A DNA stretch of 64,000 nt. Origin: Deltaproteobacteria bacterium (GTDB taxonomy: Bacteria; Myxococcota_A; Polyangia; Polyangiales; Ga0077539). The notes below the pieces were generated by a model, which searched no databases, was not told the origin of the DNA, and saw only the letters and a list, made by a program, of their open reading frames with translations. Position numbers and translations under genes: made by a program. The stretch spans positions 1-64,000 of the forward strand of contig JADJAE010000005.1 in assembly GCA_016704445.1 (NCBI GenBank), in the 5' to 3' direction. Positions 1-10,385 of this stretch are shown piece after piece (positions within the stretch are counted from its first letter, which is position 1; each line of letters starts with the position of its first letter).

Positions 1-1196
1 CAGCGGTTTCCACGCGCGGCTTCTACGGGATTCATAGCCTCCGCACAAGCGTCCGCCCCCCCCTTCGCACCCCGCGCAGACGACGATTGAATCAGGGCGC
101 GGGAACCAACGTTTCACCGCCGCGGTCAGACGCGCTTGACCGGCACCGCGCGATCCCAGAGGATCGTCGTCGGGACCCCTACCGATCAACTCGCGCCCTT
201 CGCTCCACTCCACGGACGCCGGAGACTCCATGAACCGACCGACCTCATCGCCCTTCTCCGTCTGCCGCGCAGGCGCCTCCACCGCTCGCCGCCGCCCAGG
301 TCGTGCAGCTCAACGCGGGCTTCACTGCCCGACCCCCGTCGCGCCAGCGGCTGTAGCGGGCGGCATGGTGCAGGCGCGGTCGGTCCCCGGGGCGCCGGGC
401 AACTGTCGGGCTTCTCCCGGGGCGCCGCGGCAGATCATCTCCAGACCCCCACCGGGTTCAACTTCCTCCGCGTCATCACCCAGCCGCTCGCGGGCACCGA
501 CCTCGCTGATGGTCCGCGGCACCAACCAGACACGGTGCGCCGATGACACCTACGGCAACGTCCCCGGCAGCGACCTCAGGCGCTCCCCCCCGGCCCGCTG
601 CGACCTACGTGAGCACCTACTCGCAGTCCGGCCCCGCTCCCTTCGCTCCTGATGGGCGAGCTGCGAAACTCCGGTGCCCGACAACAACACCGCCGTCCGG
701 CCGCAGCCGCGGTCCCGTGCGCCCGCAGCCGGAGTCGAGACAACGCCCTCGAGGCCTCGACTTCACCGACCGCCCTCTTCCGGCCGCATGAGGTCGTAAA
801 CACTTCATCACCCGCTCGGTGCAGGCCCCAACGGCGGGGCGCTCCGGGCACAGGGCATCCACGGCCAGGGCATCTGTCGCGGCTTCTTCCAGGACGCCGG
901 ACCGCGTGGTCGCCCTCACGCAGCCGCAGGAACTTCCTCCGGATGTCGTGGCCTCCGCGGCCGACTCGACCCGGGTGCATCCGCCCGCCCGGACCGCGGT
1001 GCTCTACAACGACGACACCTATCAGCTCAGCACCCCGGCGCGTCGGGGGCAGCTTCCCCCGCGGGGGCTCTACCGGTCAGGTCGGCACCTACCGCGAACG
1101 GAGTCGCGCCCCTACCAGCTCACCGTCACCGTCGACCCCTCCGCAGCACCCGTAGCCCGGGGCGCCCGCCCTGTGCCATCGTCCGGGACCGTGTGA
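1..1196 (+). pseudogene. 3' part of a secreted-protein gene, heavily frameshifted, with two repeat units
   Basis: No intact gene lies here, but coding-like stretches switch between the three plus frames. Two similar units are visible: one with DDTYG (about 543-557) followed by TYSQSGPAPF (about 616-645), and one with DDTYQ (about 1011-1025) followed by TYRER and YQLTVTV (about 1087-1130). The shared pattern of Asp-Asp-Thr-Tyr followed by a Gly/Thr-Tyr strand suggests repeated beta-sandwich domains of a secreted protein, loosely like PPC domains. Family identity is a guess. The last frame stops at 1194-1196, overlapping the likely start of the next gene. Several indels would be needed to restore a reading frame, so it is either decayed or poorly sequenced. 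Confidence 0.35.
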
Positions 1197-3589
1197 TGTC
1201 CCGATCCGCCGCGCCTCCGCCCTCGCCCTCTTCGCCCTCACCTCGCGCTCGCCCCGGCCGTCGTCGCGGCCCAGCCGGTCGTGCGCCCGGTGCACCGAGG
1301 CTCTTCATGGTGGCCGACGCCCGGTCGTCGGGGCATCTCGCCTGCGACCATGGTCGCCCGCTGCGGGCAAGCAGCTCCCTACGCCCGCGCCTGCCGCGCC
1401 GCCGCGCCGCCGCTGCCGCTGCACGGCACCATCCCCTACCGCAACGTCCGAGCACCCGCTCATCGCGCTCGCCACCCGCTTCACGTGCTCTATCAAGGAG
1501 CCCGCGACTCTCCGCCGTGCTGCGAGCAGATCGCCCAGGTGGGAGGCGCCTTCGTCGACCGGGGCGATCCGTCGGGCCAGCACCTCGCCAACGTCCGCGC
1601 GCGGTGCGCCAGCTCGCGGTGTCCTACGGCTGGCTCTACGCCGCCCCTCCCCCGGAGGACCGCAACGCCCTCGGCCGCACCTCCCCAGCCTACGCCGAGT
1701 GGTCGGTCACCCAGCCCAGCCCGCGGACGTCTTCTCCGCCGGGCCTACGCGCGCGTCGCCACCGTCGCCATCGCGGCCCTCGCCCTGAGCGGGACCAGCA
1801 CCGTCTCCGACGCGGACGTGCGGCGCTACCTCGCCACGCCGACACCGCTGGAGACCCAGCTCCTCCCGGCGCTCCGCCTACACCCGCGGCTGGTGGCACG
1901 AAGGCCCCGGCTGGTACGCGGGCACCGTGCTCCCGCAACGCCGCGCTCATAGCCGCCGCGTGGACCACCGCCCACCGACGGACCTCTTCGCCCACGCCCG
2001 CACCCGCGGCGACGTCTTCGGGCTCTCCATCCGCTACCTCGCCTACGCGCTGAGCCCGACTTCCGCTTCCGCGACCTTCGGCGACTCCACCGACGCGCAG
2101 CTCTCGCCCGCCAGCCAGCTCCGCCCGGTGCTCGACCTGCTGGCCTGGGGCACCGGCTCGCCCGTCGCGCAGGCCCTCGCCGCCGAGACCACGCGACGCC
2201 TGCCCGCCGCCTCCGACTACAACGGCCCCGAGATCTGGCAGCAGCTCGTCTTCTACTCCCCGGAGCGTCCCGCGATGCCCGCGCGCGACGCCCTCCCCCT
2301 CGCCGTCCACCTCGGCGCCACCTCGGAAGACGTCGTGGTGATGCGATCGAGCTGGGACGACGCCGACGCCACCTGGGTCAGCCTGTCGTGCGGCGACTGG
2401 TTCTCCACCCGGCAACACCTGGGCAGGGCTTCCAGATCTTCCGGCGCAACCCCTCGCCATCAGCACCGGCACCTTCGACGGCTTGAGACCGCCCACTGGA
2501 TCAACTGGTCGGCGCAGCGCTCGATCCACAGCAACGTCGTCACCGTCACCCGCCCCGGGGAGCTCTTCCCCAACAGCCGGATGATCCCGATGGTGAACGA
2601 CGGCGGGCAGCGCTCCATCGCCTACGCCTCGGGCGGACGGCGCACGCTCGACGAGTACCGCAACAACCTCACCAGCGGCGCGCAGTTCGAGACCGGCGGC
2701 ATCACGGCCTTCGAGGCGTCGCGCTTCCATGACTACGCGGCGTGCGACAGCACCCGTGCCTACAACAGCGTGGCCTACGCGAGCGCGGGCAACGCGCCGA
2801 AGGTTCGCGAGGTCACCCGACAGCTCGTCTTCCTGCGACCCGAGCTGGTGGTGGTCTTCGATCGCGTGGAGTCGACGGACCCGAGCTACGTGAAGCGCTT
2901 CGTGCTGCACGGCCCGGCGAGGCCGCTGTTTCCCTCGCTGGACACCTTCACCATCGACGGTCGCGAGGGGCGGCTCCTGGGGCGGCGTCTGCTCCCGACC
3001 TCGGGGACACAGGGGCTGGTCGAGGGTTTTCGCGTCGACGGGATGGACTTCGCCCCGCTGGTGATGGGCAACGAGGCGAGGGGCGCGAGAGTAGAGGATC
3101 AGTCGTCGGCCCCGGAGGCGAGGGAGTACTTCCTCCACCTGCTGGAGGTCGGGCAGGCGGGACGCTCGACGCTGCCGATGTCGTCGCTCGTCGAGGAGGG
3201 CGGTCGGGTGGGAGTGCGCGTGGTGGATCCCGATGGGAGCCGCTCGTACACGGTGCTCTTCGCGCGAACTGGGATGACGACCGGGGAGATCCGGGTGACG
3301 GATCGCAACGGGGGCGCCGCTCTACCAGGGCACCCTCGGGGCAGGTGGGACCTTCTATGCGCCGGTCACCGACGCAGGCGTCGGTCCGCTGCCGACGGAT
3401 GCGGGCGTGGACGCGGGCGCGGCGATGGACGGCAGCGTCGCCATGGACGGCGGGATGGGCGGAGAGCCCGTGGGGTGCAACTGCCGGGTGGGGACGACGG
3501 AGGGCGGCGGAGCGGGCGCGGCGCAGTGGGCCGGATGGCTGCTGGGCGCGGCGGCGCTCGCGGCGGGGAGGCGGAGACGGCGGGGGTGA
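1196..3589 (+). pseudogene. Heparinase II/III-like secreted protein with MYXO-CTERM tail, frameshifted
   Basis: A mosaic of plus frames reads like one protein of roughly 800 residues. It begins with a signal peptide (ending LALAPAVVAAQ near 1270) and HPRLF-like mature start. A helical toroid follows with QLAVSYGWLYAAPPPE (about 1610-1660), then an open 573-codon stretch (1927-3648) covering a heparinase II/III-like beta domain (VMRSSWDDADATWVSLSCGD, RQLVFLRPELVVVFDRV). It ends with a DAG-rich linker and, in another frame, a MYXO-CTERM: GCNCRVG, a hydrophobic helix and an RRRRR cluster, stop 3587-3589. The family acts on uronic-acid polysaccharides; the substrate here is unknown. At least five frameshifts occur, one near 3320 just before the tail and one near 2410. 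The tail is established in myxobacteria as a surface sorting signal. Confidence 0.6.
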
Positions 3590-3604
3590 GCGGTCGAGCT
3601 GCCC

Positions 3605-5497
3605 TCAACCAGGCGGGAGCCCACCGCCGCGCGCGGGCACCACGATGAACACCGGGCGGCGATCGACCTCGCTGCCCGCCCTGCCCCGCACCACCACGCT
3701 CGCCTGGAACACCCGCGCCGTGTCGGTGCCCTCCAGGAAGTCGTTATAGAAGCTCACCCGGAAGACCACCCGGGTCGTGGGCAGCACCCCGAAGAAGGTG
3801 CGGTCGTTGTGGCGCTCGTAGCCCGTCGGCATCGCGGGCTCGCCCCGCACCGGCGTCACCGACTGCACGAAGTTCGCGGTGGTCCTCCCCATGGGGAGGC
3901 GCGTCTCCATCGCGTCGGCGAGCACCGTCGTGGTGATGTCCTGCCGGGTCTCGTTGGCCAGCGTGCGCACGGCCTCGACGATGCCCGCCGCGGTGCGGTC
4001 GAGGCCGCCGCTCGACGCCGGAGCGAAGACCACCTCGCGGCGCATCGCGTTGAGCGACCCGGTCGCGCGAGCCAGGTAGACGGAGTTGGCGTAGGTGAAG
4101 CCCATGGTCCCGGCGGCGGAGACGTCGACGCCCAGGAAGAGTGCGCCGCGGGAGAGCATCGCCGCGGCCAGCTCGGGGTAGCGGTGGCCGTGGATGCTGC
4201 GCGGCGACGCGGGCTGCGGACCGTCGTACCAGGCCGCATCGGAGAACATCACCAGGATGGGCACCCGCCCGGTGCGGAAGCACGCCCAGCCATAGGCCTC
4301 GGCGGTCTCCGGGCAGTCCCTCGACGGGTCGGACGTCCCCACCCAGCCGTTGCCCATCGGGTCGAGCGCGTTCTGCACACTGCGCAGCGACGCCGAAAGC
4401 GAGCGGATCGGCACCGAATCGACGCCCGAGGTGTTGCCCGAGGTCCCCTCGCCCACCAGCGCCTCGAACAGCGCCTCGATCTGGCACTCCGGCGCGTCCC
4501 CGCCGAGGAAGCGCCCGCCGCTGTCCTGCACGATGGTGCGCATGCCGTCGAAGGCCCGCTGCACGTCCATGGTGTTGGTGGTCATGCGCTGCCGAACCCA
4601 GAAGGTGTAGTCGCCAGGACGCCCCGCCACGCCGTCGTCGAGGCCGTCGACGGGGGTGGTCCCCTCCGGGGCGTCGGGCATCGAGTCGAAGGAGCCCACC
4701 CCGAGGCGCGCGTCGGGGATGGCCCCGCGGATGCCCGGGATGATCACCGTCTGAAGGTTGGTGCGCAGGTTGGCGATGGTCGGGTCCATGCTCGCCGAGT
4801 TGTCGACGAGGAAGAACACGTCGGCCTCGCGGATGCGCGTCGCGAAGGTGAACTCCCGGGTCTCTCGCATCCCGGTGGTGCCCGGCGCGTAGTAGGGGAG
4901 CGTCACGTAGAGGGAGTTCTCCGGCGGCCGCGAGGTCATGTCCCGGGGGTTGCTCCGGGCTGCCACCTCCGCGAGGTCGGCGAAGCCGTCGCGGTCGGTG
5001 TCCTCGGCGCAGGGGTTGGTCATCGCCGCGCGCTCTTCAGCGTCGGTGAGGCCGTCGTTGTCCGAGTCGAGGTCGCGCTGGTTGGCGAGGTTGTCCGGGG
5101 GCGCGTCGCAGTTGTTGGGCTGGTTGCCGCAGAACACCGGGACCATCGCGGACTCGTAGCCGGGGTACCTCCGCGCGGCCTCGTCGGCGTCGCTGAAGCC
5201 GTCGCCGTCCGAGTCGGTGTCCATGTAGTCCGGCGTCATGTCGCCGTCGGTGTCGAGCGCCGGCGCCCCTTCGTCGCGGTTGGAGATGCCGTCGCCGTCG
5301 GTGTCGTCGCAGGTCATCACCGGGCGGTCGATGGGCACCGGCACGTCGGGCGTGGACGGCGTGTCCGAGGGCGATGGTCCGAGGTCGGCGATGCCCGAGT
5401 CGGGCTTGGTCACCCCGTCGGTGGGGGGAGAGCTGGTGCACGCCAGCGAAGCCAAGACCAGGGCCAGTGACCCTCGGAGCGCAGCCGTTCTCATCAC
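3605..5497 (-). CDS. Surface lipoprotein with thrombospondin type 3 repeats and VWA domain
   Basis: 630 residues. The N-terminus is a lipoprotein signal (hydrophobic run ending LASLAC), then a DVP-rich linker. Four Asp-rich calcium-binding type 3 repeats follow (DTDGDGISNRDEGAP, DTDSDGDGFSDADEA, DLDSDNDGLTDAEE, DTDRDGFADLAEVA; about residues 60-185). A von Willebrand A domain from about residue 230 carries the MIDAS motif DNSAS. The role is likely cell-surface adhesion or metal-dependent binding; no enzymatic motif is seen. It lies tail-to-tail with the broken heparinase-like gene and diverges from purE with a 58-bp gap. Two Met codons in a row make the exact start ambiguous by one residue. 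Confidence 0.85.
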   Translation of the reverse strand: MMRTAALRGSLALVLASLACTSSPPTDGVTKPDSGIADLGPSPSDTPSTPDVPVPIDRPVMTCDDTDGDGISNRDEGAPALDTDGDMTPDYMDTDSDGDGFSDADEAARRYPGYESAMVPVFCGNQPNNCDAPPDNLANQRDLDSDNDGLTDAEERAAMTNPCAEDTDRDGFADLAEVAARSNPRDMTSRPPENSLYVTLPYYAPGTTGMRETREFTFATRIREADVFFLVDNSASMDPTIANLRTNLQTVIIPGIRGAIPDARLGVGSFDSMPDAPEGTTPVDGLDDGVAGRPGDYTFWVRQRMTTNTMDVQRAFDGMRTIVQDSGGRFLGGDAPECQIEALFEALVGEGTSGNTSGVDSVPIRSLSASLRSVQNALDPMGNGWVGTSDPSRDCPETAEAYGWACFRTGRVPILVMFSDAAWYDGPQPASPRSIHGHRYPELAAAMLSRGALFLGVDVSAAGTMGFTYANSVYLARATGSLNAMRREVVFAPASSGGLDRTAAGIVEAVRTLANETRQDITTTVLADAMETRLPMGRTTANFVQSVTPVRGEPAMPTGYERHNDRTFFGVLPTTRVVFRVSFYNDFLEGTDTARVFQASVVVRGRAGSEVDRRPVFIVVPARGGGLPPG

Positions 5498-5555
5498 CCC
5501 GAGGAGTACATCACACCCGCGCAGCCCCAGTCACTCGTTGCTATCCTCCGCCCCG

Positions 5556-6053
5556 ATGACGGACACATCGAGACCCCTCGTGGGGATCATCATGGGCAGC
5601 GCCTCGGACCTCGACACCCTCACACCCGCGAGGGAGATCCTGACCGAGCTCGGCATCGCCCACGAGGTGATGGTGGTGTCCGCGCACCGCACGCCAGACT
5701 GGATGTTCGAGTACGCCTCGACGGCGGAGTCGCGGGGCCTGGAGGTGATCATCGCGGGCGCCGGCGGGGCGGCCCACCTCCCCGGGATGGTCGCCGCGAA
5801 GACCGTGCTGCCGGTGCTGGGCGTGCCCATCCCGGCGACGCTGCTCAACGGCGTCGACTCGCTGCTCAGCATCGTGCAGATGCCCAAAGGGGTTCCCGTC
5901 GCCACGCTCGCCATCGGCAAGCCGGGAGCGGCCAACGCGGCGCTGCTGGCGGCGAGCATCCTCGGGGTGCGCGACCGGGCGGTGCGAGAGCGGCTGCGGC
6001 AGTGGCGCGAGCAGCGCACCGGCGAAGTGATGGCTAAGCGGGTGCTGGGATGA
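5556..6053 (+). CDS. purE: N5-carboxyaminoimidazole ribonucleotide mutase
   Basis: 165 residues, the normal length for class I PurE. It converts N5-CAIR to CAIR in de novo purine synthesis in the cytoplasm. Hallmarks seen: GIIMGSASDLDTL near the N-terminus, the active-site stretch SAHRTPDWMFEYA, the Gly-rich AGAGGAAHLPGM, and VPIPATLLNGVDSLLSIVQM. The open frame extends further upstream, but ATG 5556 matches the family start and removes the antisense overlap with the neighbouring lipoprotein gene. Its stop overlaps the start of purK by 4 bp, indicating translational coupling in a purE-purK operon. Confidence 0.97.
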   Translation: MTDTSRPLVGIIMGSASDLDTLTPAREILTELGIAHEVMVVSAHRTPDWMFEYASTAESRGLEVIIAGAGGAAHLPGMVAAKTVLPVLGVPIPATLLNGVDSLLSIVQMPKGVPVATLAIGKPGAANAALLAASILGVRDRAVRERLRQWREQRTGEVMAKRVLG

Positions 6054-7186
6054 GCGTCATCCTCCCCGGAGCGACCATCGGCATCCTCGGCGGGGGACAG
6101 CTCGGCCGCATGACGGCCATGGCCGCGCGGCCGCTCGGCTACAAGGTGCACGTGCTCGACCCCGACCCGTCGTGCGCGGCGCGCTTCGTGGTGGAGCGCT
6201 GCCTCACCGCGGCCTTCGACGACGACTTCGCCGCGGCCGACCTCGCGCGACACTGCGCGGTGGTCACGCTGGAGATCGAGAAGATCGCCCCGGAGAGCAT
6301 GGCCGCGGTGCGCCGCTACGCGCCGGTGCGCCCGGGGAGCGACGTGCTCTCGGTGGTGCAGGACCGGGGGCGTCAGCGCAAATGGCTGAGCGACCACGGC
6401 TTTCCTACGGTGGACTGGCGCCGCGTGGCGAGCGTCGAGGAGCTGGTCGCCGCCGTCGCGGAGCTCGGGCCCAAGAGCTTCGTGAAGTCGTGCACCGGGG
6501 GCTACGACGGCCGGGGGCAGGCGCGGATGAGCGACGCGGCCGAGGCCGCGAAGGTGTGGGCCTCGCTGGGGTCGACGCCCTGCGTGGTGGAGCGCGCGGC
6601 GGCGCTCGAGGCCGAGCTCTCGGTGCTGGTCGCGCGCACCCCGTCGGGCAGGGTGGCGGTGCACCCGGTGGCGCAGAACCACCATGACCACGGGGTGCTG
6701 ACGTGGTCGGTGATCCCCGCGGGATTACCCGAGAAGGTATTGAAGGAGGCGGCGGAGATCGCGCGCGGCATCGCCGACGCGATGGCCATCGAGGGGCTGC
6801 TGGTGGTGGAGCTGTTCCTGACGGCGGGGGGCGTGCTTCGGGTGAACGAGCTTGCGCCGAGGCCGCACAACAGCTTCCACGCGACGGAGGTCGGCTGCGT
6901 GACCAGCCAGTTCGAGCAGGCGGTGCGCGCGGTGTGCGACCTGCCGCTCGGGTCGACGGAGGTGGTGAGGCCCGCGGCGATCCACAACCTCCTCGGCGAC
7001 CTCTGGGTGGGCGACCAGCCGCCGCGCTTCGAGCGGGCGCTGGAGATCCCCGGCGTGCGGCTGCACCTCTACGGCAAGCGCGTCGCCCGGCCGGGCCGGA
7101 AGATGGGGCACCTCTCCGCGCTGGGGCAGACCTCGGCGGAGGCCACCGCGCGGGTGATCGAGGCCTGGAGCCGGGTGCAGGGCTGA
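6050..7186 (+). CDS. purK: N5-carboxyaminoimidazole ribonucleotide synthase
   Basis: 378 residues, typical of PurK. This ATP-grasp enzyme uses ATP and bicarbonate to carboxylate AIR, feeding PurE. The start shows GILGGGQLGRMTAMAARPLG, followed by the pre-ATP-grasp domain. The central ATP-grasp part includes KSCTGGYDGRGQ, and the metal-binding end is VNELAPRPHNSFH. The ATGA overlap with purE and shared direction show a two-gene operon. The stop is directly adjacent to the stop of the convergent lipoprotein gene, with no intergenic room. Intact reading frame. Confidence 0.97.
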   Translation: MSVILPGATIGILGGGQLGRMTAMAARPLGYKVHVLDPDPSCAARFVVERCLTAAFDDDFAAADLARHCAVVTLEIEKIAPESMAAVRRYAPVRPGSDVLSVVQDRGRQRKWLSDHGFPTVDWRRVASVEELVAAVAELGPKSFVKSCTGGYDGRGQARMSDAAEAAKVWASLGSTPCVVERAAALEAELSVLVARTPSGRVAVHPVAQNHHDHGVLTWSVIPAGLPEKVLKEAAEIARGIADAMAIEGLLVVELFLTAGGVLRVNELAPRPHNSFHATEVGCVTSQFEQAVRAVCDLPLGSTEVVRPAAIHNLLGDLWVGDQPPRFERALEIPGVRLHLYGKRVARPGRKMGHLSALGQTSAEATARVIEAWSRVQG

Positions 7187-8116
7187 CTACTGCGGGAGGA
7201 AGCGCGCCCGGGTGTTGGAGAACACGATGGGCTGCGGGATGGTGAAGGGCACCGAGGAGCGGGAGCCGTCCCAGTTCTCGAGCGCCACGGTCGCGGGCTC
7301 GGAGAGCGTCATCGAGCCGTAGTTGAGGTCGATGGCGTCGCTCGACTCGTTGAGCACCACCTCGAAGTTGAGGTGGCCGAAGATGCTGGTGAAGTAGCGC
7401 GCGTCGCTCCACTGGATGATCCACTGGCGGGCGCCGGGGTTGCCCAGCACCGCGAGGCACACGCCCGCCGAGCGGGTGCGCAGGTCGCGCCACTGCGCCG
7501 CGATCACGGCGTCGACGCCGTCGAGGCGGTTGGGGATGATCCCGTTGGCGGGCGTCGGAGCGGAGGGCTGGAAGGTGAGGTAGCCGTTGGGGCTCACCAG
7601 CACCGCGGACCCTTCGGCCACGGGCTGTCCCCAGTACCGGAAGCGGAAGGGCAGCGCCGTGCGGAAGCTGCCGTCGTCCACGTCGGTCAGCACCGTCTGG
7701 TGGCCCGGCTGCGCGCACGCGTCGACCCAGCGGCCCGAGGGGTCGTTTCGCACCACGCGATAGCCGGTGGGGCCCCAGCCGGTGTCGGTCGGGACGACAG
7801 GCGCATCGACGCCCACGTCCACCGCGGCGGGCACGTCGGAGCCCGCGTCCTCCGGAGCGCGAACGTCGACGCCCGAGTCCATCGCCCGGGGAACGTCGTC
7901 GGTCAGCTCGGTGGGCACATCGATCGAGGGCACATCGATCGAGGGCGGGACATCGATCGAGGGCGGGACATCGATCGAGGGCGCATCGAGGACCGCGGCC
8001 TCGACAGGAGCGTCGGCCGCGACGTCGAGCGGGACGTCCGAGGGCACGTCATCGAGCGTGCCCTGGGCGCACGCCGATGCGAGGCCGAGCAGCACTGGGA
8101 GGAGTCGCTTTCCCAC
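7187..8116 (-). CDS. Lipoprotein with SIDVP repeat linker and nidogen-like domain
   Basis: 309 residues from a GTG start at 8116, chosen because it places the basic residues directly before a lipoprotein signal ending LLGLASAC; the open frame could extend to 8209 but that adds a non-signal sequence. A low-complexity linker (repeated SIDVPP, DVP, DAG) covers about residues 20-110. The remainder (PNGYLTFQP, NRLDGVDAVIAAQWRDL, GARQWIIQWSDARYF, LNFEVVLNE) resembles nidogen/NIDO-type extracellular modules. A surface role is inferred; binding partner unknown. It is transcribed away from the TonB-like gene, across a 108-bp gap. Confidence 0.75.
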   Translation of the reverse strand: MGKRLLPVLLGLASACAQGTLDDVPSDVPLDVAADAPVEAAVLDAPSIDVPPSIDVPPSIDVPSIDVPTELTDDVPRAMDSGVDVRAPEDAGSDVPAAVDVGVDAPVVPTDTGWGPTGYRVVRNDPSGRWVDACAQPGHQTVLTDVDDGSFRTALPFRFRYWGQPVAEGSAVLVSPNGYLTFQPSAPTPANGIIPNRLDGVDAVIAAQWRDLRTRSAGVCLAVLGNPGARQWIIQWSDARYFTSIFGHLNFEVVLNESSDAIDLNYGSMTLSEPATVALENWDGSRSSVPFTIPQPIVFSNTRARFLPQ

Positions 8117-8224
8117 GGGCGGGTTAGTGCCAGATGCCCAACGCGAGGTAAAGCAGGACCCCTCCGACGCTCCCTGCGCTCCGGAGGGAGAACAATCCTG
8201 CTTCATCAATGGTTACCCCCCGGC

Positions 8225-9268
8225 GTGCGCTCTCCCTGGCTCGCCGTCGCTGCCTCGATCGTCCTGCACGCCGGGATGGTGCTGCTCGCCAGCAAGGTGC
8301 GCGTCCCGCCAGATCGCGCGCTCACCCGACCTCGCTCGGCCACCGTCGACCTCGACCTCACCGCGCCTCCACCGCCTCCGCCGCCGACCGTGGCTCCTCC
8401 GACTCCACCGCCTCCGGTGCCGCCGCCGCCGACCGTCGTCCGGGCGCCTGCGCCCCCGTCGCCCGCGGCGCGCGTGGTCCCTTCGGTGGCGGTGGCGACC
8501 AGCACCTCGACGATCCTCACCTCGGAGGGCGGCACGGACACCTTCCCGGTGCCTTCGCCGATCGAGCCTCCGAGCGCCGACGCGGGCTTGACCCCGGTGC
8601 CGACGAACCTCCGCGCCACGGCGCTGCTCTCCGGAGCGCGCGACCTCTCGCTCCGGATGGCCGGGACGCAGCCCACCGCCGAGCAGCGCACCCAGGAGAT
8701 CCGCGCCATCGCGCTCGCTCCCATCGTCGAGGGGCTCCACGCCAACGACCACATGGACGCGCCGGGCACCGCGCGCGCGGGCCGGGTGCTCACCACCCGC
8801 GTGGCCGAGGAGATCGCCAGCCGCATCTCGGTCCCCGCGCTGGAGCCCGAGGTCGGGCGCGCGCCCTCCATCGACCTGCCGCGCTTCAACCCCAGCGAGT
8901 CGCCGGGCGCCCGCTCCGCATCGAGCGAGCTCGACGCCGTGCACGCCAACTCCTTCACCTCCGCGAGCTTCGGCCCGGGCACGCCCGCGTGCTCGTCCTA
9001 CCGCGCGCTCCTGGTCGACCTCGCCATCACCGACAGCGACGCGGGCCAACCCTCCATCTCGCTGCTGCGCAGCTCCGGCGTGGCCTCGCTCGACCGCTCG
9101 GTGATGGCCGTCGCGAGGGAGATCGCCGTCGAGGCCTCTCCCCCGGGCAGCACCCGCTGGCGCTTCGAGCTCGCCAACGACGCCGGCCGCTGCGCCCGCT
9201 ACGGCGGCTGGCGCCCGCTGGCCGGGGGCGACCTGCGGGTGCGCTTCCGACGACTACACGGACGGTAA
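8225..9268 (+). CDS. TonB-like energy-transducing or periplasmic protein
   Basis: About 347 residues from GTG 8225. This start puts a short basic/Trp stretch before a single transmembrane helix (LAVAASIVLHAGMVLLASKV). A proline-rich section (PPPPPPPTVAPPTPPPPVP) follows, as in TonB proteins that span the periplasm. The C-terminal ~110 residues (SYRALLVDLAITDSDAGQP, SLDRSVMAVAREI, RWRFELANDAGR) fit the general pattern of a TonB C-terminal domain but without a clear YP box. No ExbB/ExbD genes are adjacent. The start is uncertain since no Shine-Dalgarno sequence stands out. It could instead be a periplasmic scaffold. Confidence 0.55.
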   Translation: MRSPWLAVAASIVLHAGMVLLASKVRVPPDRALTRPRSATVDLDLTAPPPPPPPTVAPPTPPPPVPPPPTVVRAPAPPSPAARVVPSVAVATSTSTILTSEGGTDTFPVPSPIEPPSADAGLTPVPTNLRATALLSGARDLSLRMAGTQPTAEQRTQEIRAIALAPIVEGLHANDHMDAPGTARAGRVLTTRVAEEIASRISVPALEPEVGRAPSIDLPRFNPSESPGARSASSELDAVHANSFTSASFGPGTPACSSYRALLVDLAITDSDAGQPSISLLRSSGVASLDRSVMAVAREIAVEASPPGSTRWRFELANDAGRCARYGGWRPLAGGDLRVRFRRLHGR

Positions 9269-9301
9269 ACCGCGCGAGGCGTTCTGATACCCTGCGCGAC
9301 C

Positions 9302-10385
9302 GTGCGAGCGAGGCGAGCCAGCTTGATGATCGCGGCGGCGCTGTCCGCGATGCCGTGGATGGCGCACGCGCAGCCCATGGAGATCCCCGCGGCGCTGTCC
9401 GAGGGCAGCGTCCCCGCAGCGCCCGGAACCGGCGTGCAGGCGATGTTCGTCCTCGGGTTCTTCCGGGGCTCGCCCTACACCCTGTCGCACGCGCGGGACA
9501 TCCTCGCGGGCACCTCCCTCACCCCCGCCTTCGAGTCGTGGTGCGGCCTGCTCCCTCAGGTCGACTTCACCAACGGCACCACCGTCGACTCGCTCGGTCG
9601 CAGCGCGCCCACCACCATGTGCCTCCCCTTCCAGGATCCGCTCTCCGAGCAGAGCCAGCCGTGCCGTCCGCTCCCGGGCCTCCCCTCGGGGCGCTACTCC
9701 ACCAACGGCGGCGCGGTGCTCCGTCTGCGAGGGTGGTTCGCGGTGCGCTCCGCCGGGACGTACACCTTCGCCTGGGGCCACGACGACGGCATGGCCTTCG
9801 ACGTCGGCCCGGTGCCGGTCTTCGCCTACCACGACGGCACGGCGCCCCGCGTCGACCGTCGCGTGCTGCGCTTCGAGGCCCCGGGGCTCTACCCCTTCCA
9901 GCTCGACTGGTTTGACAGCATCGGCGGCGCGCTCATCGACTGGTACGTCGCCGAGGGAGAGCACCCCGAAGGGGAGCTCGCGGCCGACGGGTTCCGGCTC
10001 TTCCCCACCGCGGACCTCTACCCCTCCGGGGCGCTGCCCTGCACCCGCGACTGTCAGCGCTGCGCCCTCCCGACGCCCCGCTGCGACTTCGCGGCCTCGC
10101 GCTGCGTCGCCTGCCTCGACGACCGCGACTGCGCCGCGGACGCGCTGCGAGCGAGGGCGTGCGCCGTGCCGACGTCCCCGATGCGGGATCTCCGAGCGAC
10201 GCGGGCCTACGCGTCGGAGGCGCCTGACGCCTCGCTCGACGCGGGCCTCCGCCCCTGAGCCCGGAGGGGGGCTGCGGCTGCGCGGTCGGCAACCCGGACC
10301 TGCCCGGGGCGCCCCGCTTGCGGCTATGCTCGCGCTGGCGCTGCGCCGTGGCCTTCGCCGCGAAGAGAGGACCATTGCCGCGATG
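9302..10385 (+). pseudogene. Secreted Cys-rich protein with PA14-like domain; C-terminal MYXO-CTERM scrambled by frameshifts
   Basis: The open frame runs from GTG 9302 to a stop at 10256-10258 (318 residues). It has a signal peptide ending MAHAQ and a PA14/GLEYA-like carbohydrate-binding region (LRLRGWFAVRSAGTYTFAWG, DDGMAFDVG, YPFQLDWFD). A Cys-rich knot follows (CTRDCQRCALPTPRCDF...CVACLDDRDCAADAL). After about 10140 the expected tail is spread over three frames: LRCERGR, then DVPDAGSPSDAG, then PDASLDAGL, then GGCGCAVGNPDLPG, then LAAMLALALRRGLRRE. Together these look like a DAG linker plus MYXO-CTERM, needing about five indels within 200 bp. Such local clustering favours sequencing error over old decay. 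Probably an intact surface protein in the organism. Confidence 0.55.
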
